Origin: Pseudomonas arsenicoxydans
GTDB taxonomy: Bacteria; Pseudomonadota; Gammaproteobacteria; Pseudomonadales; Pseudomonadaceae
DNA length: 64,000 nucleotides
Assembly: GCF_006438915.1 (NCBI RefSeq)
Contig: NZ_RCZE01000014.1
Coordinates: 126,471 to 190,470 of the forward strand
Reading direction: 5' to 3'
Shown: piece by piece, positions 9,005 to 17,698 of the stretch
How positions within the stretch are numbered: the stretch's first letter is position 1
How the letters are laid out: every line of letters begins with the position of its first letter
Translations under genes and position numbers: made by a program
Notes under the pieces: generated by a model
What the model saw: the letters and a program-made list of their open reading frames with translations, nothing else
What the model was told of the DNA's origin: nothing
The model's database searches: none

Positions 9005-9538
9005 TCAATGCATCTTCGGCGATACCGACGTCCCGACTTTGCTCAACCCTTTCGTGTTGTGATCTCCAGGAGTCGAAGTCGCAACAGCCCTGGCTTTGGC
9101 GACGCCGTGAGTGTCTTTGGAGTGAGCAATGCCGGAAGTCGCCGGGCCATGACCGCGATCACCATTGCGATCACTGCCGAAGTGGTTTCCGCTCTCACCA
9201 TGATCGCGAACAGCTTTGCCGGCATGGTCACTGCTAAGCCCTTCGCCGCGCCCGTTACTGCTAATGCCGCCGGCGTGATCTGATCCGCTGTGGCCGCCGG
9301 CTGTGCCGCCGCCATGGCCACCGCCAACACCACCGCCACCTCCGTGACCGCCTCCATTACCACCACCACCACCACCACCACCACCACCACCACCACCACC
9401 ACCACCACCACCACCACCACCACCGTCCTTCGCATAAGCGGAGTTCATGATGGACAGATCAGCAGGAAGTAAAGGGGCGGCTGCAAGCATCAAGGCGCAT
9501 GACATTACAGCAACGAGACTCTTGTTTTTTAAAAGCAT
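9005..9538 (-). CDS. Glycine-rich exported protein with poly-Gly tract
   Basis: The 177-residue product has a signal peptide (hydrophobic V-M-S-C-A-L-M-L-A-A-A-P region; likely cleavage near A-Y-A-K), then 22 consecutive glycines, then a G/H/N-rich region and a Ser/His/Gly-rich tail. All 22 glycines use the same codon GGT, giving a perfect trinucleotide repeat. The ATG at 9538 is preferred over the in-frame ATG at 9550 because GGAAG lies upstream at good spacing. I know no function; low-complexity exported proteins of this kind are often surface or matrix proteins. The strand antisense to the tract contains threonine-rich ORFs that are artefacts. Confidence 0.7.
   Translation of the reverse strand: MLLKNKSLVAVMSCALMLAAAPLLPADLSIMNSAYAKDGGGGGGGGGGGGGGGGGGGGGGNGGGHGGGGGVGGGHGGGTAGGHSGSDHAGGISSNGRGEGLSSDHAGKAVRDHGESGNHFGSDRNGDRGHGPATSGIAHSKDTHGVAKARAVATSTPGDHNTKGLSKVGTSVSPKMH
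9359..9424. repeat. (ACC)22 trinucleotide microsatellite
   Basis: There are sixty-six bases of perfect ACC repeat (GGT on the coding strand) inside the glycine-rich gene. Slippage would change the number of glycines without shifting the frame. Confidence 0.95.
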
Positions 9539-9653
9539 GATTGCTTCCATAGGGTTGATATCACGTGTTTTAAGACGCGTCAGACCCCAGTCGGTTCAAG
9601 TCCCGCGATAGACGCAATGCATTTCCCGCGCTATTGAAAACAAGACTCAATCA

Positions 9654-10097
9654 CTAATCAAAAGCACCGTTGAGCACTTCGTAAATTAGCCCGGTTGCGA
9701 GTGCGACCAATATCAAGTCCGTGCCAGCTTGTTGCCATTCATATCCATCGTAATGAGGCAGCCTGCCGACTAACCGACCGTCCAGTTTTTTGGCAATACC
9801 AGGTGGTAACGGTTTGCCTCGCGCAAGGTTCTTTTGAATGCCCGGTGGCAATGCAGGCCCAGCGTTCCAGTAGCCCGGATACCCGCCAATAATTCCCAGG
9901 ACATTGCCGCGGTCAATACTTGGGCCGTTGTCCCAATCGCTGCCCTTGCCTTGGTTTCCATGGGCCTGGTTGTTGTGCGAATTTCCCTTGCCGTTCCCCT
10001 GGCCTTTTCCATTACCAGGGTCGGCTAATGCCGTTGTTGAGCCTACGATCAACGCAAGGCACGTAATGGCTGAAATAAATAAGCGAGATCTGATCAT
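9654..10097 (-). CDS. RcnB/CigR-like periplasmic protein
   Basis: The product has 147 residues with a signal peptide (cleavage near A-L-A-D), a low-complexity G/N/K/H-rich segment (residues 26-60), and a C-terminal region with two L-P-P-G-I repeats, L-P-H-Y-D-G-Y-E-W and a hydrophobic end. This matches the RcnB family (PF11776) and its 'anti-virulence regulator CigR' branch as I know it. The role is unclear; RcnB itself is a periplasmic Ni/Co homeostasis protein in E. coli, but this gene is not next to rcnA (8 kb away). It is divergent from the lipoprotein gene at 10252. Confidence 0.75.
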   Translation of the reverse strand: MIRSRLFISAITCLALIVGSTTALADPGNGKGQGNGKGNSHNNQAHGNQGKGSDWDNGPSIDRGNVLGIIGGYPGYWNAGPALPPGIQKNLARGKPLPPGIAKKLDGRLVGRLPHYDGYEWQQAGTDLILVALATGLIYEVLNGAFD

Positions 10098-10251
10098 TGT
10101 GTCGTTCCTTCTTCATGGCAGGACGCTGTACTGAAATTTAGTTGTCCAATCCAACAAGTGTGCACATTTTCGTGTGGAAAACATCAGAAATACCATTAAT
10201 GAGCTATACCGGCTAATCACTCCCGCAGTTCTTCGACACAGGAGTTTGGCC

Positions 10252-10704
10252 ATGAAGTTCAGACCGTCACTGGCAGCGCTACTGGTCAGCGCAACGCTTT
10301 TCGGCTGCGCCACATCATCAGACAAAAGCGTAACTGTACCGTTGATTGCCACACGGCAAAACGCCGGTCAGATCGGCGATGTAACGCTGTCCAGCTATGA
10401 CAATAAAACCGGACTCAGTTTCTTCATCAGCGGCGCGCCAGGCGGCGTCACCCTGCCCTTGCGCCTCTATACGTTCATTTATAAAGGCAGCTGCGAAAAA
10501 CCTGGAGCAGTGGCCTACGCCATGAATGATCAGGTCAACACCGAACGCCAGCCAATACGCGGCTGGACGTTATCAAGGACCGCGCCTGTTGCCATGTCGG
10601 TGTTGCTGGCGGGTGGGTATTCCATTGTCGTGCGAACGGCATCGACTGATGGCAACGTTGATATTTTCTGTGGGGATATCAAGCAAGGTGCCAAGGCGAA
10701 GTAG
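10252..10704 (+). CDS. Small lipoprotein
   Basis: This is a 150-residue predicted lipoprotein with lipobox L-F-G-C at about residues 16-19. The rest is beta-rich with two further cysteines (S-C-E-K and F-C-G-D) that could form a disulfide. The start at 10252 follows CAGGAG at proper spacing; the frame extends 26 codons further upstream without a ribosome site. I recognise no family. After its TAG the same frame stays open into the GyrI-like fragment at 10729. Confidence 0.75.
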   Translation: MKFRPSLAALLVSATLFGCATSSDKSVTVPLIATRQNAGQIGDVTLSSYDNKTGLSFFISGAPGGVTLPLRLYTFIYKGSCEKPGAVAYAMNDQVNTERQPIRGWTLSRTAPVAMSVLLAGGYSIVVRTASTDGNVDIFCGDIKQGAKAK

Positions 10705-10728
10705 CGGCGGCGTGACCAGCGTCAGGCA

Positions 10729-10914
10729 CCTGACGCGCCGATTGTCGGCGTGTATTCGGCTTACGAGTCTGACGCCAGCGGCGCTTACGAGGTGACGGCG
10801 GGCGTGTCCGTCAGTACGCCGAACCCGGAATTCGAAAACGTCGAGATTCAGGCAGGCAAATACCTGGTTTTCGAGGCCCGCGGCCCCATGCCGTCTGCCG
10901 TTATTCAGGCCTGA
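10729..10914 (+). pseudogene. Fragment of a GyrI-like/AraC effector-binding domain
   Basis: Sixty-one codons ending at TGA 10912-10914 read D-A-P-I-V-G-V-Y-S-A-Y-E-S-D, then Y-E-V-T-A-G-V-S-V, then E-I-Q-A-G-K-Y-L-V-F-E-A-R-G-P-M-P. This order (Y-x-S-D, then Y-x-x-x-x-G-V, then a glycine-lysine-Y strand) is typical of the GyrI-like small-molecule-binding domain. No start codon or ribosome site precedes it, and only part of the roughly 150-residue domain is left. It is best read as a remnant of a deleted gene. It happens to share the frame of the preceding lipoprotein. Confidence 0.6.
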
Positions 10915-11010
10915 CGCAAGGCTTTTTCATTTCGACCACATGTTTTTCACGAAACGCTTACAGAACGGAGCGCAGATTGAACTGACAAATGGATTTGACC
11001 CCAAACAGAG

Positions 11011-11032
11011 AGCCCGCCGAAGCGGGCTTTTT
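11011..11032. terminator. Intrinsic terminator
   Basis: A 7-bp stem AGCCCGC / GCGGGCT with loop CGAA is followed by a T-rich tail. It lies between the lipoprotein/GyrI remnant (rightward) and the GFA gene (leftward) and can serve the rightward side. Confidence 0.8.
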
Positions 11033-11079
11033 GTTGTTTATCGCCTCAACCTTACGCCTGACAGTAAACCTGCCAGTGC

Positions 11080-11472
11080 CTACTCCTCCAAGCGCCCCGT
11101 TTCCTCCCGATTGTGCTCATGGCGTCTCGTAAGCGGGAACGCCGGCAACCAGGACTCGCGACGCACGGTCCAGATTTCGTAGGTGGGCATCAGTTGGTCA
11201 GGGACGTCCAGCGACCCCAGGTTCACTTCGACTTCGTCGCCCGAGCGGGCGAATACCGACGAGCCGCAGCGCGGACAGAAAAACCGCCCGGCGTAATCGC
11301 CTGTCTCGCCTTCGATCGTCACGGCCTCCTGAGGGAATATCGCGCAGGCGTTGAAAAGCGCCCCATGGTGCTTGCGGCAATCGAGACAGTGACAAAGGCC
11401 GACCCGGTAGGGGCGGCCCGAGGCCACAATCCTGACGTTGCCGCATAAGCAACCGCCGGTGAATCGATCCAT
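11080..11472 (-). CDS. GFA/CENP-V family zinc-binding protein
   Basis: This 130-residue protein is of the glutathione-dependent formaldehyde-activating (GFA) fold. The zinc-binding cysteines are visible: C-L-C-G (residues 8-11), C-H-C-L-D-C-R-K-x-H-G (27-37) and F-C-P-R-C-G-S. Family members are small S-hydroxymethylglutathione-type enzymes or of unknown activity, and nothing nearby points to formaldehyde metabolism. A strong GAGGAGG lies upstream of the ATG. Confidence 0.88.
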   Translation of the reverse strand: MDRFTGGCLCGNVRIVASGRPYRVGLCHCLDCRKHHGALFNACAIFPQEAVTIEGETGDYAGRFFCPRCGSSVFARSGDEVEVNLGSLDVPDQLMPTYEIWTVRRESWLPAFPLTRRHEHNREETGRLEE

Positions 11473-11621
11473 GCTGCACCTCCTCTGAAATCACACCGCT
11501 GCAAGCGTGCTATGAAGATAGCAGCACGGAGCGACCCTCCCTCTTTCACTCAGGTGGCACAAAAGACGGCCCCACAAACGAGAACAATCAGCCCGTGTAG
11601 CAGGCCTTGTTTATTGGCAGC

Positions 11622-11656
11622 AAAAAAAAACCCCGCCACCGAATGCAGTGCGGGGT
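11622..11656 (-). terminator. Intrinsic terminator for the leftward lipoprotein gene
   Basis: Read leftwards, a stem of CCCCGC-AC pairing with GTG-GCGGGG (one bulge) is followed by nine T. It lies 60 bases after the stop of the 11718 gene. Confidence 0.8.
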
Positions 11657-11717
11657 AAAAAATTGGTTGGTTGCGGCCAACCAAAGGAGCTCTGTAAAAA
11701 ACGCTTTTGATCCGGAG

Positions 11718-12059
11718 TCAGATGCAATCCTGTGCGGCACGTTGAAAATTCGAAGGCAACAGGCTGGAAGCCAGCAAATGCCGCTCATAAATGAACACCT
11801 TGCCGCCGCTCCCGGCCTTGTAGGCTTCCAGCACATTGTCCGTCGAGACTTTGCTCGGCACCACGATCCTGTAGCTGCGCGACGTCTGCGAGACGGTCGG
11901 GTTCAACGCACTGCCCTGCAATTTCGGTACGACACAGTCGGCGTATTGGGCCGGGGTCTTGCGTGTCTGCAAGGTCAGGGTTGGGTTATTCGGCGCGGAG
12001 GCACAACCGGCGAGCAACACCGAGGCAATTGCCGTGGCTGATACGAATAAAGGGCGCAT
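11718..12059 (-). CDS. Small lipoprotein
   Basis: This is a 113-residue predicted lipoprotein: signal sequence with lipobox L-A-G-C at residues 16-19, then a compact domain with two further cysteines (D-C-V-V and Q-D-C-I at the C-terminus). It is not assigned to a family. A terminator follows. Confidence 0.75.
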   Translation of the reverse strand: MRPLFVSATAIASVLLAGCASAPNNPTLTLQTRKTPAQYADCVVPKLQGSALNPTVSQTSRSYRIVVPSKVSTDNVLEAYKAGSGGKVFIYERHLLASSLLPSNFQRAAQDCI

Positions 12060-12217
12060 CGGTCTCTTCCTGAAAATAAAAGGTTCGGTTCATCACGCAC
12101 ATTTTTTTAGCCGCGTGTTCGATGGAGGCGATTTTCCGACTATTGTCGACAAAGAAGAACTTGCGTTTGGTAATGGTCACTATTACGTCTAGCAATAGTT
12201 GCGCGCCACGCAGATGG

Positions 12218-12499
12218 ATGCACACTCAATCACCACCAGAAAAGATTGATGAGGATCACGCCTTGAGAACTTTTGACCTGATCCGCGACGCGGTTTTGCC
12301 GGATTTCCGTGACCGGGTGGCCGAGTACCTGGTCCAGTACGAAACCGTGCTGATGAGCGAAACTACGAGTGACCCCGAACTCACGCGGGCCACCGCCCAT
12401 CAGTTGCGCGGTTATTTGCGCGGGTTGAACACCACGCGGGTGCTGGGCATGGCGGATTGGGAGGAGCTGGATCGGCGGGTGGTGAATACGTGGCTTTAG
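12218..12499 (+). CDS. Conserved-looking small hypothetical protein
   Basis: The product has 93 residues from ATG 12218, or 78 from TTG 12263, which has GAGG upstream and starts right at the region that looks conserved (R-T-F-D-L-I-R-D-A-V-L-P-D-F). It is soluble and helical, with no membrane segment. I do not recognise a function. Upstream (12060-12217) is the divergent region shared with the lipoprotein gene. Confidence 0.5.
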   Translation: MHTQSPPEKIDEDHALRTFDLIRDAVLPDFRDRVAEYLVQYETVLMSETTSDPELTRATAHQLRGYLRGLNTTRVLGMADWEELDRRVVNTWL

Positions 12500-12669
12500 C
12501 GTCGGGCCAATGACAGGCTCGACCTCCCTAACTGCGCCAGGGCATTCGGGGAGCCGGTGAACATGACGCGCTACTTCCTTTAAAAGGACCGTGTTTGCAC
12601 GCGCCGGGCAATCTGACGGTGCACCTTGAACAACAACACCTGGTCATTCAAAGCGCATTTGCTTAGGGG

Positions 12670-13542
12670 TCAGGTGCGCCCCACTGAACCCGTGACCGGT
12701 AAATTACCCAGCAACTTGAGCCCCGTGGTTTTCACGAAAGCGTCATAGTCCATCGGTCTTTCGATGCGGGTTTCTGCGTTTGGCAAAACATAAGCCCAGG
12801 CCCGCTTCGACGAGGCGTCGTAAACCAGCTTGAACAGGCGCGTCGGCACCCAGACCTTGTTGTCGCCAATGGTGCTGTGGCCCGGGTCAAAGATCGGGCC
12901 GGTAAACACAAACACATTGCCATCAGCTCGCTTGGCAAACTTCCTGACATCCGACTCGACCTTGCTCCAGATCTTGCGGTTGTTGGTCGGGTCTTGCGGC
13001 ACCATGTTCGACAGCGCAAAGGATTGGGCCATGGCATTGGGGTTCGGTGCATCGGCGGCAGGGGATTGATGACCGCGGTCCACGGCCGGGTGTTGGCTAC
13101 GGTAGTCGCTCAACTCTGCCCGCCCACTTTTGGGAATGCGTGGGTCCGGGTAGAACTGATTGGTGCGCTCCTCCCCTTTGGCGTCCTGCAGCTGGGCGGC
13201 ATTCAATCGCTCTACCACCACCAGCGGCGTCCTGCTGGTTTGCGAGTACAGCACCGCAAAGTTGTCGGAACACAACGCCAAAGGGTTCATGGTGGCCGGC
13301 ACAGTGGCGATGTTGATCGGCCTGGCTGCCGGGAACAGATCCGCACAGCCGTCGAACGAGGCCAGTTTCTGTTTGCTTGAATAGAGGTCCAGCGCCGCGC
13401 TCTGGCTGATCGAGCCCGAGTGGGACGCTGACTCCTGATGCTGCGCGGGCGGCTTTAGGAGATCCAGCAGGCTGCGGGCTTGCGCGCCGGTCGAGAGCAA
13501 AACAAGGGCCGACAGCCCAACTGCAATTTTGCGTAGGTACAT
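12670..13542 (-). CDS. Exported DNA/RNA non-specific endonuclease (NUC1/EndA type)
   Basis: The product has 290 residues with a signal peptide cleaved near A-Q-A. The beta-beta-alpha-metal nuclease motif D-R-G-H is at 155-158. Catalytic residues keep the spacing of the Serratia nuclease: His158, Asn188 (+30) and Glu196 (+8), embedded in S-N-M-V-P-Q and N-N-R-K-I-W. It should be a periplasmic or secreted Mg-dependent nuclease that degrades DNA and RNA, for nutrition, DNA uptake or defence. It stands alone, and no inhibitor gene of the NuiA type is adjacent. Confidence 0.9.
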   Translation of the reverse strand: MYLRKIAVGLSALVLLSTGAQARSLLDLLKPPAQHQESASHSGSISQSAALDLYSSKQKLASFDGCADLFPAARPINIATVPATMNPLALCSDNFAVLYSQTSRTPLVVVERLNAAQLQDAKGEERTNQFYPDPRIPKSGRAELSDYRSQHPAVDRGHQSPAADAPNPNAMAQSFALSNMVPQDPTNNRKIWSKVESDVRKFAKRADGNVFVFTGPIFDPGHSTIGDNKVWVPTRLFKLVYDASSKRAWAYVLPNAETRIERPMDYDAFVKTTGLKLLGNLPVTGSVGRT

Positions 13543-13893
13543 GCTTTAGATCTTCGATTTGGATTAAGGGATAAACGGATGGCGAGTCCCGTTTCACGGA
13601 ACCAGGTGGAGGCGATGGCGGATTATGTTGCGGTGATCATGCGTTCACAGTCCTTGATCAAAATACCGTTGGTGGTCGTGCGGGGTTTATTGACCACCAC
13701 TTATCCAGTTAGTGCTGAGCGGCGTTTACATTCATCACAACGTAAGCGGCCGGTCCTGAGTGACGAGTTTCATGACGACGGTCGAGAAAACAGATGCTGA
13801 CTGACAGCGATCTCTCCATTGGTGCTGCACCGTCTAATCTGAGTAGAGGACAATCCTAAACACATCTCCAGCCTCTTGATCAGGGGAAACAGG
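13543..13893. other. Intergenic region without a convincing gene
   Basis: These 351 bases lie between two divergent exported-protein genes. A rightward ORF (13579-13800, 73 codons) lacks a ribosome site and a recognisable product. The region should hold both promoters; I see no strong operator or hairpin. Confidence 0.5.
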
Positions 13894-14196
13894 ATGACCG
13901 AAAAAACAGCGCGCCAATGCCGGTCATGGTTCCTGCCCTCCCTGCTCGCCCTCAGCTTGGCGCTGACCGCCGGATGTTCAAGCAAAGCGCACCGGGATCC
14001 CTATGCGCTCTCAAGCTTTGGCTCAAATTGCTATGCAAAAGCGCTACCCACTGCCGGCGAGGGTGGCTTGGCCTGGGGCGATACCTTGAACATCGCGCGC
14101 AAGAAATCCCTGGATAATTGCATACGCTATGCCGGCCGCTCAGGTGGCACGCCGAAGACCTGCCAAGTGGTGTTGGCGGAGTGCAAAAATCAATAA
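13894..14196 (+). CDS. Small lipoprotein
   Basis: The product has 100 residues: signal sequence with lipobox T-A-G-C and a short C-terminal domain with four cysteines (N-C-Y, D-N-C, T-C-Q, E-C-K), which suggests disulfides. ATG 13894 has AGGGGAAA upstream. It resembles small domains of the DUF4189 kind in layout only, so no function is assigned. Confidence 0.65.
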   Translation: MTEKTARQCRSWFLPSLLALSLALTAGCSSKAHRDPYALSSFGSNCYAKALPTAGEGGLAWGDTLNIARKKSLDNCIRYAGRSGGTPKTCQVVLAECKNQ

Positions 14197-14252
14197 CGAC
14201 CAAGTCCCGCTATCTGCAACGTCAGCTTATATTGCTGGCGGCGGACCTGAGC

Positions 14253-14597
14253 TTATCCCTGCCTGACAATGTCGACCGAGATCTCTACCGCCGTTATCGC
14301 CCCCTTGTTCTCAAGCCAGTGCGTGGTGTTCCTGTCTTCGGGCCAGCCCACTCCTGGCCCATAGTCCGTGGCGACTCCGTTGCGGTGATCCGTGATGGTT
14401 CCTTGCAGGATGTAGACGGTGCCTGGTCGATCTATATGGTTGTGAATCGGCCCGAAAACGCCTCCCGGCTCGATGGTCACCTTGCGCATTCTGAGTTGGC
14501 GCCCCGCCATCCCCTCGATTTCAGGACCGAGGTCAATCGTTGCCAGTAACTGCACCGAAACGCCTTTTGTCTCGGGTACTGCCGGCTCGTTGCTCAT
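14253..14597 (-). CDS. Small cupin-domain protein
   Basis: This is a 114-residue single-domain cupin. The metal-binding motif 1 reads P-I-H-N-H (with R-P-G-T-V-Y-I-L-Q-G following), and motif 2 is G-P-G-V-G-W-P-E-D-x-x-T-T-H-W, so at least three histidine ligands are present. The ATG at 14597 sits 7 bases after AGAGGAG. The substrate is not known. It converges with the lipoprotein gene to its left. Confidence 0.8.
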   Translation of the reverse strand: MSNEPAVPETKGVSVQLLATIDLGPEIEGMAGRQLRMRKVTIEPGGVFGPIHNHIDRPGTVYILQGTITDHRNGVATDYGPGVGWPEDRNTTHWLENKGAITAVEISVDIVRQG

Positions 14598-15136
14598 CAC
14601 ATGCTCCTCTCAGTACATCGGATCTGACTAGCAGTAGACACCCAAAAAAAGGTCAGCGGTCGAGAGTCGATGAAGGGTCGACCAGCGCCGGACAGGCCAG
14701 GCAAGGCGCCGCGATCAGCCAGGATCTGGAGGAAATGTCCGAGAACCTGCACGGTTTGGCAGAGCAAGGTTGAGTTGAAGGAGTACATACGAGCCTCTGT
14801 GGCGGGAAACTGAGTTCTCGTCACAGAGGGAGTTGTAGTGAGTTCGCATATGCGTACGTGACTTTGCAGCTTTCGGGAACAACAAGATCTGTACTGGCTG
14901 CTTTAGCTAATAGTTGCCTGTTGCGACCGGCTGAAAACGACCCGAAGCGGTCTGTCCGGATAGGTAGTGGTCGACCCGAGGTTGACGTTTGCATACCCAC
15001 ACGCAACGTGGATAGCGACATATAGGGTGCGCGAAAAAAAAGTATCGTGATAGCTGAGGCGGTCTAAAGTTCGGTATGCACTCAGGATTACTTGCGGCTG
15101 TTTGTGACTACGACGATTTCAAAAGGAAACGGAACT
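14598..15136. other. Intergenic region with two hairpins
   Basis: There are 539 bases with no convincing gene. An 8-bp inverted repeat (CCTCTGTG at 14794 / CACAGAGG at 14822) encloses 20 bases. A second imperfect palindrome around 14918-14955 (GACCGGCT ... AGCGGTC) is of a kind I have seen repeated between genes in fluorescent pseudomonads. The promoter of the DUF1254 lipoprotein should lie in the last 100 bases. Confidence 0.4.
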
Positions 15137-16576
15137 ATGACTGGTAAACACTCATTTTTACTTTCTGCCATAACTTTGAGTCTGGCTGCTTGTGGCAGTC
15201 ATTCACCCGAACACAACCAAGCCGCAAGTACTCAAATAAAGACCGAGGAAGCCCGACAGATTGCTGAAGACGCCTATGTCTATGGCTATTCGCTGCTTAC
15301 CACGGAAATCACCCGGGTGCAGATGAGCAATGTCGCCAAGACTGAAGGCTTGCACGCGCCAATGGGGCAATTTCTCAATATCAAGCGCTATCCACCAGCG
15401 GAGCAACGGGCCGTGTCTGCGCCCAACGCGGACACCCTGTACTCCATCAACTGGCTCGATCTCAGCGAGCCACAGGTGTTCAGTCACCCCGACATGGGGA
15501 AACGCCTCTACCTGTTCCCCTTCACCGACTTGTGGATGACCGACTTCCATACCCCGGGCGCCCGGACTACCGGTGGAAAGGCCGCCAACTACCTGGTCAC
15601 CGGACCCGGGTGGCGGGGAACAGTGCCCCCAGGCATGAGCCAAATAAAGGCCGATACCCGTTATGTAGTCATTTTGGGGCGGACCTATGCAAACGGTAGC
15701 GAGAAGGACTACAAGGCGGTCAACGCCTTGCAAGACCAATACAAAGTCACTCCGCTCTCAGCATGGGGTAAGCCCTACACTTACCAGGCACCGCCAGTGA
15801 ATCCCAACCCGGGTTTCAGCATGACCGACGCGCCACAAAAGGTCATTCTTGATATGGGCACCGAGGGCTATTTCAACAAGCTGGCCGCGTTGATGTGCAA
15901 GGATGCACCACCAGCCGCGATAGATGCGCCGCTCCTGGCGCGCATGGCGACCATCGGTCTGGAGCCGTGCAAGCCCTTCGAACTGAGTAAGCTAGACCCG
16001 GCCGTACAAAGCGCGATCAAAAACCTACCGCAAGACGCACTGACCCTGATCGGCAACAATAAACAGACAATGGGTCGGATGGCTAACGGTTGGATCGTCA
16101 CCAAAGGCCTTGGCGTCTACGGTACCGACTACATGAAACGCGCGGTAGTAGCGGCTTTCGGCTGGCCCGCCAACCTGCAAGAGGACGCGGTGTATCCGAA
16201 CACGGAGGTCGACAGCGACGGGCAGAAGCTGAACGGCGCACACAAGTACACCTTGACCTTTGCCAAAGGTCAGACCCCGCCGGTGATAGGCTTCTGGTCG
16301 ATCACCATGTACGAAGTCGATAAGGGCTGGTGGTTTACTCCGAATGCCCTGAACAAGTTCACCGTAAGCCCGCGTGACAACCTCAAATACAACGCTGACG
16401 GCTCACTGACCTTGTACTTCCAGCACGATTCACCAGGTAAGTCCAAGCAAGCTAATTGGTTGCCGGCGCCCAAGGGAGACTTCGTGCCCATGTTGCGCAT
16501 GTATTGGCCGGACCCAGCGACACCTTCGGTGTTGAACGACACTTGGATACCGCCGAAGATCGTCAAAGTTGAGTAA
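15137..16576 (+). CDS. DUF1254/DUF1214 lipoprotein
   Basis: The product has 479 residues. Lipobox L-A-A-C is near residue 19. The N-terminal half is DUF1254 (A-Y-V-Y-G-Y-S-L, then S-A-P-N-A-D-T-L-Y-S), and the C-terminal half is DUF1214 (P-V-I-G-F-W-S-I-T-M-Y, then S-L-T-L-Y-F-Q). Proteins with this pair are common in proteobacteria and of unknown biochemical role. ATG 15137 follows AAGGAAACGG; an in-frame GTG/ATG further upstream has none. A strong terminator follows. A second family member lies at 61587. Confidence 0.88.
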   Translation: MTGKHSFLLSAITLSLAACGSHSPEHNQAASTQIKTEEARQIAEDAYVYGYSLLTTEITRVQMSNVAKTEGLHAPMGQFLNIKRYPPAEQRAVSAPNADTLYSINWLDLSEPQVFSHPDMGKRLYLFPFTDLWMTDFHTPGARTTGGKAANYLVTGPGWRGTVPPGMSQIKADTRYVVILGRTYANGSEKDYKAVNALQDQYKVTPLSAWGKPYTYQAPPVNPNPGFSMTDAPQKVILDMGTEGYFNKLAALMCKDAPPAAIDAPLLARMATIGLEPCKPFELSKLDPAVQSAIKNLPQDALTLIGNNKQTMGRMANGWIVTKGLGVYGTDYMKRAVVAAFGWPANLQEDAVYPNTEVDSDGQKLNGAHKYTLTFAKGQTPPVIGFWSITMYEVDKGWWFTPNALNKFTVSPRDNLKYNADGSLTLYFQHDSPGKSKQANWLPAPKGDFVPMLRMYWPDPATPSVLNDTWIPPKIVKVE

Positions 16577-16590
16577 GCAAGCAGGAGCGC

Positions 16591-16623
16591 AACCTCCAAT
16601 GCTTTGCATTGGAGGTTTTTTTT
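16591..16623 (+). terminator. Strong intrinsic terminator
   Basis: A perfect 12-bp stem (AACCTCCAATGC / GCATTGGAGGTT) with a 3-base loop leads into eight T, 14 bases after the DUF1254 stop. Confidence 0.93.
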
Positions 16624-16770
16624 GCAGTTTCGATAGGTGTCCAGTCTGAATAACGAAACTACACCAAGCGGATTAAATCGGGGCGCTTTGGGCGAAATAC
16701 TACATGTCACGACAGGCAGCTTTTGGCCGTTTGCTGCCCTTCACACAAACACCCATGCGCTGAGCCAGGC

Positions 16771-17586
16771 TCAGCTGTCATCCACTTTAGTTGGCGTCAC
16801 AGCCGTGCCAGCCAACAGGCCGCCGTCAATGTTGAACTCACTGCCGGTGATGTACGTCGCTTCATCCGAAGCAAGTAACAGCGCCACGGCCGCCACCTCT
16901 TCCGGCATGCCGAACCGTCTAAGCGGAGTATCCCGGACCAGTGCGGCCATTCGTTCTTCACGACCTGCGTCGGTGCCTAACATGGGCTCCCACATCGGCG
17001 TGAGGATGGCTGCCGGATGAATGGAGTTGCACCGAACTGTGAGGCCTTGCTCGGCGCAGTAGAGCGCCACCGTTTTTGTATGATTGCGAACCGCGCCCTT
17101 GGACGATGCGTACGCCGCGGCTCCTGGAATGCCGACCAGGCCTGAGCGGGAGGAGATGTTGATAATCGAGCCCGATCCTGGATTCCGCATGGCGCGTATG
17201 GCGTACTTGCAACCGAGGAAGACACCGTCGAGATTGGTGTGATGCACAGCGTGCCAGTCTTCCAGACGCGCATGTTCCGGGTCATGCCGCACGGCGCCTT
17301 GTTCAAACCCGGTAATCCCTGCGTTGTTCACCAGGACGTCCAGCCTGCCGCGCTCCTTCAAAATGTGCGCCGTCACTCGTTGCCAATCGTCTTCCCGCCG
17401 CACATCAAGGCGCAGATAACGGGCGCGGTCACCGAGTGAGTTTGCAAACGTTCTGCCGAGTTCGTCATTTATATCTGTGACGTAAACAAAGCAGCCCTCC
17501 TGCACGAAGAGTCGGGCAATCGCGGCGCCGATTCCTTGGGCTGCCCCTGTAACGATCGCAGTCTTGGAGGTGAGCTTTTTGTCCAT
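16771..17586 (-). CDS. Short-chain dehydrogenase/reductase
   Basis: This is a 271-residue classical SDR. The cofactor motif T-G-A-A-Q-G-I-G is at 14-21, then N-N-A-G, the catalytic serine in I-N-I-S-S-R-S-G, and Y-A-S-S-K. Asp38 after the second strand suggests NAD(H) preference. The closest named relatives would be cyclopentanol/glucose dehydrogenase-like SDRs, but the substrate cannot be read. It stands alone between convergent and divergent neighbours. Confidence 0.85.
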   Translation of the reverse strand: MDKKLTSKTAIVTGAAQGIGAAIARLFVQEGCFVYVTDINDELGRTFANSLGDRARYLRLDVRREDDWQRVTAHILKERGRLDVLVNNAGITGFEQGAVRHDPEHARLEDWHAVHHTNLDGVFLGCKYAIRAMRNPGSGSIINISSRSGLVGIPGAAAYASSKGAVRNHTKTVALYCAEQGLTVRCNSIHPAAILTPMWEPMLGTDAGREERMAALVRDTPLRRFGMPEEVAAVALLLASDEATYITGSEFNIDGGLLAGTAVTPTKVDDS

Positions 17587-17698
17587 AAATGATCCTGAGA
17601 CTCCCTGGCTTGATGAATGCTAAGTCCAGACACTAGCACCCCTAACGTAAAGCACATGTTCTATCCTCTCATCCAAACCCTCAACACCGGACATCAAC

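Noticed and set aside
9290..9472. Poly-threonine ORF on the plus strand
   Set aside because: It only reads the ACC repeat of the glycine-rich gene in the other direction.
13579..13800. 73-codon ORF between the nuclease and lipoprotein genes
   Set aside because: Weak start context and no family likeness.
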